A DNA stretch of 64,000 nucleotides from Antedon mediterranea (taxonomy: Eukaryota > Echinodermata > Crinoidea > Comatulida > Antedonidae), in assembly GCF_964355755.1 (NCBI RefSeq), contig NC_092680.1, positions 20,313,001 through 20,377,000 of the forward strand, in the 5' to 3' direction. Position numbers and translations under genes: made by a program. The notes under the pieces are model-generated. The model did not search any database, was not told the origin of the DNA, and saw nothing but the letters and a program-made list of their open reading frames with translations. The first letter of the stretch is position 1. Each line of letters starts with the position of its first letter. Below, piece by piece: positions 1 to 13,700 of this stretch.

Positions 1-173
1 TTTCCACTAGAGTCGAAATTGTTCGTGCGAATTCAACGTTTCGCAGAGAAAACAATTTCGCTACACACGAGCGAGCTTATCGTTTTCTGAGCTCTCATTT
101 ATTGCGATTTTTTATGTTTTTTTTGTATACAAGTTAAGCCTACTAGAAACACAGCATTACCAATTAGGCCTAC

Positions 174-1969
174 CTGCTTCATTGTATGTTAGGACGTCTG
201 CTGAAATGGTCACCGATAAAAACGGTGTCATTTGGGTATTTGTAAATGTCAGACAATTCTAAGAGGAAACGATCATTCCCTGTCACTGAAAATTGCAAGT
301 CCGAATTAACAGATTCTCTTTGAAACGTAGCAGCCTTTAATGCTATATTGTTTGTTTTAACAGTAAAGTTTTGCTCATATTTAAACGCATTGGTGACTTT
401 ATCGTCGATTACTCCAATTACTTCGGCTGCTTCATCCCTGCTGTATTGAAATTTGTCATCAACCTCCAAAATTGCATCTATTTCTTTAAGATATCCTATG
501 GAATTAGAACAATAAATATATTTAACATTTTTAAATATCACATTCCAAAAAAAAAACAAAAAACCAACGAAAGAAAAAAAACAAAACAAAACAAAACCCA
601 AAAAACAAACAAAAAGCTTTTTGAAAAAGAAATCAAAAGAGAGAAGATGTGAGAAGAAATGTATAAATGAAAGAATTAATACATAATTTGTAGTAGAGCT
701 TGGTGGTTAACGTGCTTGCCTTCCAATACCAAGGTGCAGGGTTCAATCTGACCTAGTGCCAGGGTTGTAACTCACGACTCTTTCAACTCCACTCCCTGAG
801 CCTCAAATGAGACTTAGTATATAACATGGAGGATTATTATTTCCTCCATGTAATGGTACCTTATTCGAACAATTCGTTATGTTTAAATTGCTTAAGGCAT
901 TTACAAACGAAATCAAATCATCCAAGGAAGTCGATTTGTTTAGCGATGTCGACTGATTTAGAAGAATTTCTAATTCCTTTTTGTCAGGTAATTCTGTATT
1001 TGCAGTGTTTGTTGGTTCTAGAAAATAATATAGTCAGGCCCAATTAATTATATCTATTTAAAAATACAAATCAATAAATGAGTCATGGTTAGTTTAAAAT
1101 ACTAACTAAATGACACTCTTGAATGAAGATAATTGATGTTGTCTACCTAAAACATTTGTAGGTTGTATCCAGACAGCCTCATCTCCACCACAATACACTT
1201 CATCACCGCCAGCACATCTTGAAGCACACAAACAATCATCGACGGTGTTGTATCTGTTATCATAATTGTCAATGTTCCCACAGTGACATAACGTAGGTTG
1301 TAATCCCAAGTGCTTAAACCCCAGATTAGTGCAGTAGTCTTGGCAAAAAGAACACGTCATTCTATTCTTAGCGCATTGTTTTCTAGAACAATAGTCGCAT
1401 GGCAAAGCGTTACTATTACTACAAGGATTGCCCCCAAGTACAGGTTTGTTATCATATCCATTTTTTTCGAAACATGCTGGTAACGAAATAACGTCTGGAA
1501 GAGTTGTTTGACTGAAAACTAAAATAAAATGTACTAAAAACAGTTAAAAATGTTACGATAGGCATAATGACCAACAAATGTGATCTTTTCTATCGTATTT
1601 TAGCCTAAATAATAATTATATGATATTAATATAATTCATAAGTCAATCAATTGTAATATTCGGAACATGATATAATCATATTCTATTTAAATTTAAAATG
1701 TGTTCCTTTAAAAAACACAGTAGGCCTATTCTGAATTAAAAAAAACACATAATTAAAAACACAGTATTCTAAATTAAAAAAATGAAATAGATTCTTTGTA
1801 CAGTATGTTAAAAGTGGTTTACTTGAATTAGGCCTACTTGCACTTATTATAATATTATTATTGTGTAGAAGTCAGTCGTAATAAACTAAATTTTTAAATA
1901 AACCAACTGAATTCAGAGTTACATACCTTGTCCAAAATGTAGAATAATACAAATCAAATAAGCATACAT
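174..1969 (-). pseudogene. WSC-domain adhesion-GPCR-like gene, left copy, 5' part only, frame disrupted
   Basis: Four exons can be read on the minus strand. They are a signal-peptide exon (1969-1927, starts MYAYLICIILHF, phase 1 donor), a WSC exon (1518-1147, many Cys, contains CHCGNIDNYD and VYCGGDEAVWIQP), a Ser/Thr/Asn-rich linker exon (1017-860, phase 0 donor) and a GAIN-like exon (495-174). All four match exons of the complete gene at 20,626-27,006 in order, phase and sequence. The GAIN exon is broken in two places relative to that copy. It lacks one base near its acceptor, so the phase-0 frame meets TAG after five codons. It has one extra T in a T5 run near 217-221, so the otherwise open frame ends in TGA just before the donor. 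The rest of the gene (GPS and 7TM) would lie left of the window. It may be a decaying paralogue, a secreted WSC protein, or an intact gene with two sequence errors. The exon matches are strong; the pseudogene call is less certain. Confidence 0.72.
694..825 (+). mobile_element. tRNA-derived SINE fragment
   Basis: An A-box-like stretch (TGGTGGTTAACGTGCTTG) is followed by a B-box-like stretch (GGGTTCAATCTGAC) at tRNA spacing. A diverged copy lies in the opposite orientation at about 46,480-46,616. It sits in the intron between the GAIN-like and linker exons of the left WSC gene copy. Confidence 0.65.
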
Positions 1970-3290
1970 GCTGCTTATAATCACCAAACTGAGAATTCAG
2001 TATAAGTTGAAATGTTCCTAATATCTCTCAAACTGTATGACCGTATATCGTATCTTGGAATGCTGATGGAAGTTGTTCTATTTCTATTAAATAACCTTAC
2101 ATTCAATACGTAATGTCATTGTTGGTATTTATACAACGAATGAGCTTCTTCATTGGTTATACCTTTTAAAGTTAAACAAAACCTATAAAACAACCTTAGT
2201 CATTGTAAGTTACAACATGAAACTAATAATAACTTACTAATAATGTAATAACAAAAAATGTTTTATTGTTTACCTATAAGTTCAACAATTCATACTGATT
2301 GCAGGGAAGTACAGTACTGAACAAAGGCCATTTCATATTATTTTTAAAAACGTAGGAAACAATTCACTCTTTCACCGAAACGTGTTGTGAACTCAGAAGC
2401 CGGCCGGCCGCCCTGTATATAGAATACAAGGGAATATAGGTCACTTTCATGAAAAAAAAAATATTCCGATGAAAACAACGCACAGTTCTTGTCATGTTTT
2501 AAGGAATAAAGTTGTCACTCTATCGCGTAGTTAACTTACGTTTATACTTCGAAAAGCTTAACATGTCCAATATTTATCTTAAACTGATTAAATACAAAGA
2601 TATTTCCTATGATAAATACTCCGAATAGCTGACACTAATTATAAAAACAACAACCACGTTGCAAAAAAAACAAACTAAATAAATAAAAAAATAGAAAATA
2701 AATAAATAAAAAAATTATTAATTGATTTACTTAAAAAGGTATTGTCCCATGAAAACATAATTCTTAAACAGTTTTTGTTTATTAATTTAATTCTAATGTC
2801 ACATAATAGTTATCCACTTTGACCAAAAATTGGATTGAAAAAAAAATTATTTACCTGAAAAAAACTGTAATTTAAAGCAACAAATAGTCAAATTGGCTGC
2901 CAGCCAATGGATTGGTTGGTTGGTTGAATTTAACCATTTATTTTGTCATTTTATAAGTAAAAACCTTTTTTTTTTTTTAATAATGGAGGTGATTAATTTT
3001 ATTAAAACTACAAGATAACCTATTCAAAGTCTGATTTAATTAATCTTCATTTTTGGGGGACAACACATCTTTAAGATCGGTGTTTAACTGGAAGACGGAA
3101 ACAATTTTGGTAACACATTGTACTGGTGTGATCTACCAAGTCTAGTCATATTTTTGTAGACAATCAGAAAACAATTGACCTTGGATTATGTTATTGCCTC
3201 CACTTCAAAAAGCAATAAAAACATTCGTATTCTTTTGAAAACAGAAAAATGTCAATACTACACCCACCTCCAGATAAGGCTTGTATGTTA
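1970..3290. other. AT-rich upstream region of the left WSC gene copy, no gene seen
   Basis: No coding exon is recognised. The stretch holds A- and T-runs, AAATAAAT-like low-complexity DNA near 2,640-2,720, and a short GGTTGGTTGGTT run near 2,912-2,925. The promoter of the left WSC gene copy should lie in the first few hundred bases, but no defined core element was seen. Confidence 0.4.
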
Positions 3291-3293
3291 TCC

Positions 3294-3397
3294 ATGAGCC
3301 CTGTTTCTGCTGCCAAGAAAATACCGTATTTTACACGGTATTTTTTGAATACCGTATATATACACCGTATTTTTTTGGCAGCAGAAACAGCGCTCAT
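3294..3397. mobile_element. Small foldback element with about 22-bp inverted ends
   Basis: The arms ATGAGC-C-CTGTTTCTGCTGCCAA (3294-3316) and TTGGCAGCAGAAACAG-C-GCTCAT (3375-3397) are inverted repeats with one mismatch. The interior is built from repeated TACCGTA/TACGGTA words. A further partial unit carrying TTTCTGCTGCCAA follows at about 3,400-3,520. This looks like a MITE, or a nest of them. Confidence 0.6.
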
Positions 3398-3520
3398 AAA
3401 AAAAATACCGTATTTTGTATACCGTATTTTTCCCACAAAATTTGTGGATAAAATACGGTATTTACAAATTTATACCGTAGGCCTATTTCTGCTGCCAATA
3501 AAAAATACCGTATTTTTTTT

Positions 3521-4141
3521 TTACCTGTGACATGAGGTCAACATCGTGTTTTTATTTTCTGTCGCTGTCAGCTGTTTTACACGTGTATAGATATATTCGG
3601 CGAAAATGTGGAGCGAAGACGTCACAGTCACAGACGTCACAGTATTACTATATAAATCTGTGTGGGGAAGGAGGGGGTGGTGAAGCTAAAATGTCCGGCC
3701 AACTAAAAGGTAATAAAAGGGACAACCACATTTATAAAGACATTTCTAAAAAAAATAAAGCAGCAGGAGTACGAAGACTTGTCTCCAAGCAAGTAAATTC
3801 AAAGCTGAAGAGCCTCGAGGAAGGAACGAATTACTTGTCCCCATTACGATGTTTTCTGTGCTATCACAACATCTCTATCACTAGGGCTAGGCTGTTGACG
3901 TGAAACTTCCTTTATTGCGACTTTTAATTACCGACCAAATAAATGAATGGCAATTTGGGTATTATACGAGCATTTGTATTGAATTCAATTGCCCACAAAT
4001 CATGAGTTCAATTGATTTTAGCACACAGTCAGACAATATTTTGAGAAAGGAATCGATAAAATATTTAATGGCTTCTTGTTTTTCATTGTATTGAATAATA
4101 TGTTGAAGAAATGATTTTTAAACAAGGAACCAGTTTTAAAA
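3521..4141. other. Stretch without a supported gene
   Basis: A 123-codon open frame at 3,532-3,903 on the plus strand, with an internal MSGQLKGNK... segment rich in Lys and Arg, has no recognised domain or convincing splice context. It is not called as a gene. Nothing else was seen. Confidence 0.35.
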
Positions 4142-4201
4142 AGTCGCGTGCAACGGTAGGTCAGTTGGTCGGTCGGTAAACACTAACTTGAGCACGCGAC
4201 T
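4142..4201. mobile_element. Short inverted-repeat element (AGTCGCG ends) with GGTC repeats
   Basis: The 10-bp arms AGTCGCGTGC (4142-4151) and GCACGCGACT (4192-4201) enclose a short GGTCGGTCGG tract. The same words (AGTCGCGT, ACGCGACT and a GACC/GACA array) occur at 19,086-19,173. Both loci sit immediately left of a copy of the segment duplicated around the satellite array, so this may be an internally deleted relative of the longer element. Confidence 0.5.
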
Positions 4202-4207
4202 GCAGCC

Positions 4208-4558
4208 ACGTATATGGCCTTTTTGTTTCGCTTAACTTCCCCCACTGCTTATAAATAATATATATTTATGATTGAACTTCAGATGGTACTATAGAGGGTA
4301 TTTGTTCATTTATTTCCTTTATTTGGGATAGTACATCCATATACAAAACAAAAAGAGAAACCTTTCACCAGGAAATTAACAATAGCTTCTTCCACAAAAA
4401 CCAATTTGCACCAACGCTGATGCTGGTTGGATTATGGAAATACATTAACTATGGTTTATGTTTTCTGTTTTATGAATTCTGTTCTTAAAACTATGAATGG
4501 ATATAATATTCATCAAATAAGGGAACGTAATTCATAACAAACATCATGCTAGCGCTAT
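4208..4558. repeat. Direct flanking duplicate R1, left of the satellite array
   Basis: This segment closely matches 19,224-19,588 in the same orientation. Shared blocks include TTCACCAGGAAATTAACAAT, CACAAAAACCAATTTGCACC and ATATAATATTCATCAAATAA. The two copies bracket the satellite-like array. No coding potential is seen. Confidence 0.85.
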
Positions 4559-4561
4559 AAA

Positions 4562-4695
4562 GCGTGGTTTCCACTAGAACGTAACACAAGGACGTAACGC
4601 AACGCAAGTGAATTAACCAATCACAAGCGATGGCTTATTCGCTTTCGATTGCTAAAGCTTGGTTCCCACTAGAACGTAACGCAAGGACGTAAATC
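4562..4695. mobile_element. MITE-like repeat (GGTTCCCACTAGAACG family), two heads
   Basis: The word GGTT(C/T)CCACTAGAACGTAAC occurs twice in direct orientation, with CCAATCACAAGCGATG-like sequence between. The same family recurs at 34,309-34,514 (with inverted ends), 37,741-37,772, 38,765-38,880, 52,115-52,235 and 58,590-58,852. Confidence 0.6.
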
Positions 4696-4729
4696 GTTAT
4701 AGACAGTACTATAAAAATGTTTTTCTTAA

Positions 4730-7700
4730 CAAAATGTAATAGAATTAGCTCTTCAGATTAAAATTAACACTGATGATTTTAGAAAAGGAAAGTAGCAATA
4801 AAAGAGAAAGAATTTGTAACAAATGGGTTAAAAATATACTATAAAAATGTATTTCTTATTTTATTTTAAAAATCACGAGTCTCCTCTCCTTAATTGCCTA
4901 AGTAACACAGATGACTTAGGCAGAAACACAAAAAACGATCTGAGCATGTGCAAATGCATATAAAAGCACTCAGATAATGTATAGAGGGCAGCATAATGAT
5001 ATAAGCAGTGACTTAGGCAGATCATAACTCAGCTCTCCTTAATTGCCTAAGTAACACAGCTGACTTAGGCAGAAACACAAAAAATATAGTATATTGATAT
5101 AAGCAGTGAGTTAGGCAGGAAAAAAAAACAAAAATTATGACTTAGACACTTTTGTTATGAGGCTGTCGATATCATCTATATACAAAAAATGATACCTTTA
5201 AGTAACAAAATTTAATAGCATCAGCTCTTCAGATTAAAATTAACACTGAAGGTTTTAGAAAAGGAAAGTAGCAATAAAAGCGAAAGAATTTGTATCAAAT
5301 GGGTTAAAAAATATACTATAAAAATGTATTTCTTATTTTATTTTAAAAATCATGTGTCTCCTCTCCTTAATTGCCTAAGTCACACAGCTGACTTAAGCAG
5401 AAACACAAAAAATATAGTATATTGATATAAGCAGTGAGTTAGGCAGAAAAAAAACCCAAAAATTATAACTTAGACACTTTTGTTATGAGGCAGTCGATAT
5501 CATCTATATACAAAAAATGCTACCTTTAAGTAACAAAATTTAATAGAATTAGCTCTTCAGATTAAAATTAACACTGATGATTTTAGAAAAGGAAAGTAGC
5601 AATAAAAGAGAAAGAATTTGTAACAAATGGGTTAAAAAATATACTATAAAAATGTATTTCTTATTTTATTTAAAAAATCACGAGTCTCCTCTTCTTAATT
5701 GCCTAAGTCACACAACTGACTTAGGCAGAAACACAAACCACGATCTGAGCATGTGCAAATGTATATAAAAGCACTCAGATAATGTACATAGGGCAGTATA
5801 ATGTTATAAGCAGTGAGTTAGGCAGATCATAAGTCAGCTCTCCTTAATTGCCTAAGTCACACAGCTGACTTAGGCAGAAACACAAAAAATATTGTATATT
5901 GTATAAGCAGTGAGTTAGGCAGATCATAAGTCAGCTCTCCTTAATTGCCTAAGTCACACAGCTGACTTAGGCAGAAACACAAAAAATATAGTATATTGAT
6001 ATAAGCAGTGAGTTAGGCAGAAAAAAAAAACAAAAATTATAACTTAGACACTTTTGTTATGAGGCTGTCGATATCATCTATATACAAAAAATGCTACCTT
6101 TAAGTAACAAAATGTAATAGAATTAGCTCTTCAGATTAAAATTAACACTGATGATTTTAGAAAAATAAAGTAGCAATAAAAGAGAAAGAATTTGTAACAA
6201 ATGGGTTAAAAAAATATACTATAAAAATGTATTTCTTATTTTATTTAAAAAATCACGAGTCTCCTCTCCTTAATTGCCTAAGTCACACAGCTGACTTAGG
6301 CAGAAACAAAAAAAACGATCTGAGCATGTGCAAATGTATATAAAAGCACTCAGATAATGTACATAGGGCAGTATAATGTTATAAGCAGTGAGTTAGGCAG
6401 ATCATAAGTCAGCTCTCCTTAATTGCCTAAGTCACACAGCTGACTTAGGCAGAAACACAAAAAATATTGTATATTGGTATAAGCAGTGAGTTAGGCAGAT
6501 CATAAGTCAGCTCTCCTTAATTGCCTAAGTCACACAGCTGACTTAGGCAGAAACACAAAAAATATAGTATATTGATATAAGCAGTGAGTTAGGCAGAAAA
6601 AAAAACAAAAATTATAACTTAGACACTTTTGTTATGAGGCTGTCGATATCATCTATATACAAAAAATGCTACCTTTAAGTAACAAAATGTAATAGAATTA
6701 GCTCTTCAGATTAAAATTAACACTGATGATTTTAGAAAAGGAAAGTAGCAATAAAAGAGAAAGAATTTGTAACAAATGGGTTAAAAAATATACTATAAAA
6801 ATGTATTTCTTATTTTATTTAAAAAATCACGAGTCTCCTCTCCTTAATTGCCTAAGTCACACAGCTGACTTAGGCAGAAACACAAAAAACGATCTGAGCA
6901 TGTCCAAATGCATATAAAAGCACTCAGATAATGTACAGAGGGCAGTATAATGATATGAGCAGTGACTTAGGCAGATCATAACTCAGCTCTCCTTAATTGC
7001 CTAAGTCACACAGCTGACTTAGGCAGAAACACAAAAAATATAGTATATTGATATAAGCAGTGAGTTAGGCAGGAAAAAAAACAAAAATTATGACTTAGAC
7101 ACTTTTGTTATGAGGCTGTCGATATCATCTATATACAAAAAATGCTACCTTTAAGTAACAAAATTTAATAGCCTCAGCTCTTCAGATTAAAATTAACACT
7201 GAAGGTTTTAGAAAAGGAAAGTAGCAATAAAAGCGAAAGAATTTGTATCAAATGGGTTAAAAAATATACTATAAAAATGTATTTCTTATTTTATTTTAAA
7301 AATCACGAGTCTCCTCTCCTTAATTGCCTAAGTCACACAGCTGACTTAGGCAGAAACAAAAAAAACGATCTGAGCATGTGCAAATGTATATAAAAGCACT
7401 CAGATAATGTACATAGGGCAGTATAATGTTATAAGCAGTGAGTTAGGCAGATCATAAGTCAGCTCTCCTTAATTGCCTAAGTCACACAGCTGACTTAGGC
7501 AGAAACACAAAAAATATTGTATATTGGTATAAGCAGTGAGTTAGGCAGATCATAAGTCAGCTCTCCTTAATTGCCTAAGTCACACAGCTGACTTAGGCAG
7601 AAACACAAAAAATATAGTATATTGATATAAGCAGTGAGTTAGGCAGAAAAAAAAACAAAAATTATAACTTAGACACTTTTGTTATGAGGCTGTCGATATC

Positions 7701-10700
7701 ATCTATATACAAAAAATGCTACCTTTAAGTTACAAAATGTAATAGAATTAGCTCTTCAGATTAAAATTAACACTGATGATTTTAGAAAAGGAAAGTAGCA
7801 ATAAAAGAGAAAGAATTTGTAACAAATGGGTTAAAAAATATACTATAAAAATGTATTTCTTATTTTATTTAAAAAATCACAAGTCTCCTCTCCTTAATTG
7901 CCTAAGTCACACAGCTGACTTAGGCAGAAACACAAAAAACGATCTGAGCATGTCCAAATGCATATAAAAGCACTCAGATAATGTACAGAGGGCAGTATAA
8001 TGATATGAGCAGTGACTTAGGCAGATCATAACTCAGCTCTCCTTAATTGCCTAAGTCACACAGCTGACTTAGGCAGAAACACAAAAAATATAGTATATTG
8101 ATATAAGCAGTGAGTTAGGCAGGAAAAAAAACAAAAATTATGACTTAGACACTTTTGTTATGAGGCTGTCGATATCATCTATATACAAAATATGCTACCT
8201 TTAAGTAACAAAATTTAATAGCCTCAGCTCTTCAGATTAAAATTAACACTGAAGGTTTTAGAAAAGGAAAGTAGCAATAAAAGCGAAAGAATTTGTATCA
8301 AATGGGTTAAAAAATATACTATAAAAATGTATTTCTTATTTTATTTTAAAAATCATGAGTCTCCTCTCCTTAATTGCCTAAGTCACACAGCTGACTTAGG
8401 CAGAAACACAAAAAATATAGTATATTGATATAAGCAGTGAGTTAGGCAGAAAAAAAAACCAAAAATTATAACTTAGACACTTTTGTTATGAGGCTGTCGA
8501 TATCATCTATATACAAAAAATGCTACCTTTAAGTAACAAAATTTAATAGAATTAGCTCTTCAGATTAAAATTAACACTGATGATTTTAGAAAAGGAAAGT
8601 AGCAATAAAAGAGAAAGAATTTGTAACAAATGGGTTAAAAAATATACTATAAAAATGTATTTCTTATTTTATTTAAAAAATCACCAGTCTCCTCTCCTTA
8701 ATTGCCTAAGTCACTCAGCTGACTTAGGCAGAAACACAAAAAACGATCTGGGCATGTGCAAATGCATTTAAAAGCACTCAGATAATGTACAGAGGGCAGT
8801 ATAATTATATAAGCAGTGACTTAGGCAGATCATAAATCAGCTCTCCTTAATTGCCTAAGTCACACAGCTGACTTAGGCAGAAACACAAAAAATATAGTAT
8901 ATTGATATAAGCAGTGAGTTAGGCAGAAAAACAAAACACAAATTATGACTTAGACACTTTTGTTATGAGGCTGTCGATATCATCTATATTCAAAAAATGC
9001 TACCTTTAAGTAACAAAATTTAATAGCATCAGCTCTTCAGATTAAAATTAACACTGATGAATTTAGAAAAGGAAAGTAGCAATAAAAGAGAAAGAATTTG
9101 TAACAAATGGGTTAAAAAATATACTATAAAAATGTATTTCTTATTTTATTTTTAAAATCATCAGTCTCCTCTCCTTAATTGCCTAAGTCACACAGCTGAC
9201 TTAGGCAGAAACACAAACAACGATCTGAGCATGTGCAAATGTATATAAAAGCACTCAGATAATGTACATAGGGCAGTATAATGATATAAGCAGTGAGTTA
9301 GGCAGATCATAAGTCAGCTCTCCTTAATTGCCTAAGTCACACAGCTGACTTAGGCAGAAACACAAAAAATATTGTATATTGATATAAGCAGTGAGTTAGG
9401 CAGATCATAAGTCAGCTCTCCTTAATTGCCTAAGTCACACAAATTATAACTTAGACACTTTTGTTATGAGGCTGTCGATATCATCTATATACAAAAAATG
9501 CTACCTTTAAGTAACAAAATTTAATAGAATTAGCTCTTCAGATTAAAATTAACACTGATGATTTTAGAAAAGGAAAGTAGCAATAAAAGAGAAAGAATTT
9601 GTAACAAATGGGTTAAAAAATATACTATAAAAATGTATTTCTTATTTTATTTAAAAAATCACGAGTCTCCTCTCCTTAATTGCCTAAGTCACACAGCTGA
9701 CTTAGGCAGAAACAAAAAAAAACGATCTGAGCATGTGCAAATGTATATAAAAGCACTCAGATAATGTACATAGGGCAGTATAATGTTATAAGCAGTGAGT
9801 TAGGCAGATCATAAGTCAGCTCTCCTTAATTGCCTAAGTCACACAGCTGACTTAGGCAGAAACACAAAAAATATTGTATATTGGTATAAGCAGTAAGTTA
9901 GGCAGATCATAAGTCAGCTCTCCTTAATTGCCTAAGTCACACAGCTGACTTAGGCAGAAACACAAAAAATATAGTATATTGATATAAGCAGTGAGTTAGG
10001 CAGAAAAAAAAACAAAAATTATAACTTAGACACTTTTGTTATGAGGCTGTCGATATCATCTATATACAAAAAATGCTACCTTTAAGTAACAAAATGTAAT
10101 AGAATTAGCTCTTCAGATTAAAATTAACACTGATGATTTTAGAAAAGGAAAGTAGCAATAAAAGAGAAAGAATTTGTAACAAATGGGTTAAAAAATATAC
10201 TATAAAAATGTATTTCTTATTTTATTTAAAAAATCACGAGTCTCCTCTCCTTAATTGCCTAAGTCACACAGCTGACTTAGGCAGAAACACAAAAAACGAT
10301 CTGAGCATGTCCAAATGCATATAAAAGCACTCAGATAATGTACAGAGGGCAGTATAATGATATAAGCAGTGAATTAGGCAGATCATAACTCAGCTCTCCT
10401 TAATTGCCTAAGTCACACAGCTGACTTAGGCAGAAACACAAAAAATATAGTATATTGATATAAGCAGTGAGTTAGGCAGGAAAAAAAAACAAAAATTATG
10501 ACTTAGACACTTTTGTTATGAGGCTGTCGATATCATCTATATACAAAAAATGCTACCTTTAAGTAACAAAATTTAATAGCCTCAGCTCTTCAGATTAAAA
10601 TTAACACTGAAGGTTTTAGAAAAGGAAAGTAGCAATAAAAGCGAAAGAATTTGTATCAAATGGGTTAAAAAATATACTATAAAAATGTATTTCTTATTTT

Positions 10701-13700
10701 ATTTTAAAAATCATGTGTCTCCTCTCCTTAATTGCCTAAGTCACACAGCTGACTTAGGCAGAAACACAAAAAAATATAGTATATTGATATAAGCAGTGAG
10801 TTAGGCAGAAAAAAAACCCAAAAATTATAACTTAGACACTTTTGTTATGAGGCTGTCGATATCATCTATATACAAAAAATGCTACCTTTAAGTAACAAAA
10901 TTTAATAGAATTAGCTCTTCAGATTAAAATTAACACTGATGATTTTAGAAAAGGAAAGTAGCAATAAAAGAGAAAGAATTTGTAACAAATGGGTTAAAAA
11001 ATATACTATAAAAATGTATTTCTTATTTTATTTAAAAAATCAACAGTCTCCTCTCCTTAATTGCCTAAGTCACTCAGCTGACTTAGGCAGAAACACAAAA
11101 AAACGATCTGGGCATGTGCAAATGCATATAAAAGCACTCAGATAATGTACAGAGGGCAGTATAATGATATAAGCAGTGACTTAGGCAGATCATAAATCAG
11201 CTCTCCTTAATTGCCTAAGTCACACAGCTGACTTAGGCGGAAACACAAAAAATATAGTATATTGATATAAGCAGTGAGTTAGGCAGAAAAACAAAACACA
11301 AATTATGACTTAGACACTTTTGTTATGAGGCTGTCGATATCATCTATATTCAAAAAATGCTACCTTTAAGTAACAAAATTTAATAGCATCAGCTCTTCAG
11401 ATTAAAATTAACACTGATGATTTTAGAAAAGGAAAGTAGCAATAAAAGAGAAAGAATTTGTAACAAATGGGTTAAAAAATATACTATAAAAATGTATTTC
11501 TTATTTTATTTAAAAAATCACGAGTCTCCTCTCCTTAATTGCCTAAGTCACACAGATGACTTAGGCAGAAACACAAAAAACGATCTGAGCATGTGCAAAT
11601 GCATATAAAAGCACTCAGATAATGTACAGAGGGCAGTATAATGATATAAGCAGTGACTTAGGCAGATCATAACTCAGCTCTCCTTAATTGCCTAAGTCAC
11701 ACAGCTGACATAGGCAGAAACACAAAAAATATAGTATATTGATATAAGCAGTGAGATAGGCAGGAAAAAAAAAAAATTATGACTTAGACACTTTTGTTAT
11801 GAGGCTGTCGATATCATCTATATACAAAAAATGCTACCTTTAAGTAACAAAATTTAATAGCATCAGCTCTTCAGATTAAAATTAACACTGAAGGTTTTAG
11901 AAAAGGAAAGTAGCAATAAAAGCGAAAGAATTTGTATCAAATGGGTTAAAAAATATACTATAAAAATTTATTTCTTATTTTATTTTAAAAATCATGTGTC
12001 TCCTCTCCTTAATTGCCTAAGTCACACAGCTGACTTAGGCAGAAACACAAAAAATATAGTATATTGATATAAGCAGTGAGTTAGGCAGAAAAAAAACCAA
12101 AAATTATAACTTAGACACTTTTGTTATGAGGCTGTCGATATCATCTATATACAAAAAATGCTACCTTTAAGTAACAAAATGTACTAGAATTAGCTCTTCA
12201 GATTAAAATTAACACTGATGATTTTAGAAAAGGAAAGTAGCAATAAAAGAGAAAGAATTTGTAACAAATGGGTTAAAAAATATACTATAAAAATGTATTT
12301 CTTATTTTATTTAAAAAATCACGAGTCTCCTCTCCTTAATTGCCTAAGTCACACAGCTGACTTAGGCAGAAACACAAAAAACGATCTGAGCATGTCCAAA
12401 TGCATATAAAAGCACTCAGATAATGTACAGAGGGCAGTATAATGATATAAGCAGTGACTTAGGCAGATCATAACTCAGCTCTTCTTAATTGCCTAAGTCA
12501 CACAGCTGACTTAGGCAGAAACACAAAAAATATAGTATATTGATATAAGCAGTGAGTTAGGCAGGAAAAAAAAACAAAAATTATGACTTAGACACTTTTG
12601 TTATGAGGCGGTCGATATCATCTATATACAAAAAATGCTACCTTTAAGTAACAAAATTTAATAGCCTCAGGTCTTCAGATTAAAATTAACACTGAAGGTT
12701 TTAGAAAAGGAAAGTAGCAATAAAAGCGAAAGAATTTGTATCAAATGGGTTAAAAAATATACTATAAAAATGTATTTCTTATTTTATTTTAAAAATCATG
12801 TGTCTCCTCTCCTTAATTGCCTAAGTCACACAGCTGACTTAGGCAGAAACACAAAAAATATAGTATATTGATATAAGCAGTGAGTTAGGCAGAAAAAAAA
12901 ACCAAAAATTATAACTTAGACACTTTTGTTATGAGGCTGTCGATATCATCTATATACAAAAAATGCTACCTTTAAGTAACAAAATTTAATAGAATTAGCT
13001 CTTCAGATTAAAATTAACACTGATGATTTTAGAAAAGGAAAGTAGCAATAAAAGAGAAAGAATTTGTAACAAATGGGTTAAAAAATATACTATAAAAATG
13101 TATTTCTTATTTTATTTAAAAAATCACCAGTCTCCTCTCCTTAATTGCCTAAGTCACTCAGCTGACTTAGGCAGAAACACAAAAAAACGATCTGGGCATG
13201 TGCAAATGCATATAAAAGCACTCAGATAATGTACAGAGGGCAGTATAATGATATAAGCAGTGACTTAGGCAGATCATAAATCAGCTCTCCTTAATTGCCT
13301 AAGTCACACAGCTGACTTAGGCAGAAACACAAAAAATATAGTATATTGATATAAGCAGTGAGTTAGGCAGAAAAACAAAACACAAATTATGACTTAGACA
13401 CTTTTGTTATGAGGCTGTCGATATCATCTATATTCAAAAAATGCTACCTTTAAGTAACAAAATTTAATAGCATCAGCTCTTCAGAATAAAATTAACACTG
13501 ATGAATTTAGAAAAGGAAAGTAGCAATAAAAGAGAAAGAATTTGTAACAAATGGCTTAAAAAACATACTATAAAAATGTATTTCTTATTTTATTTTTAAA
13601 ATCATCAGTCTCCTCTCCTTAATTGCCTAAGTCACACAGCTGACTTAGGCAGAAACACAAACAACGATCTGAGCATGTGCAAATGTATATAAAAGCACTC

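Noticed and set aside
3532-3903. 123-codon plus-strand frame
   Set aside because: No recognised domain, mixed composition, no clear splice or promoter context. Could hold a real short exon but cannot be supported.
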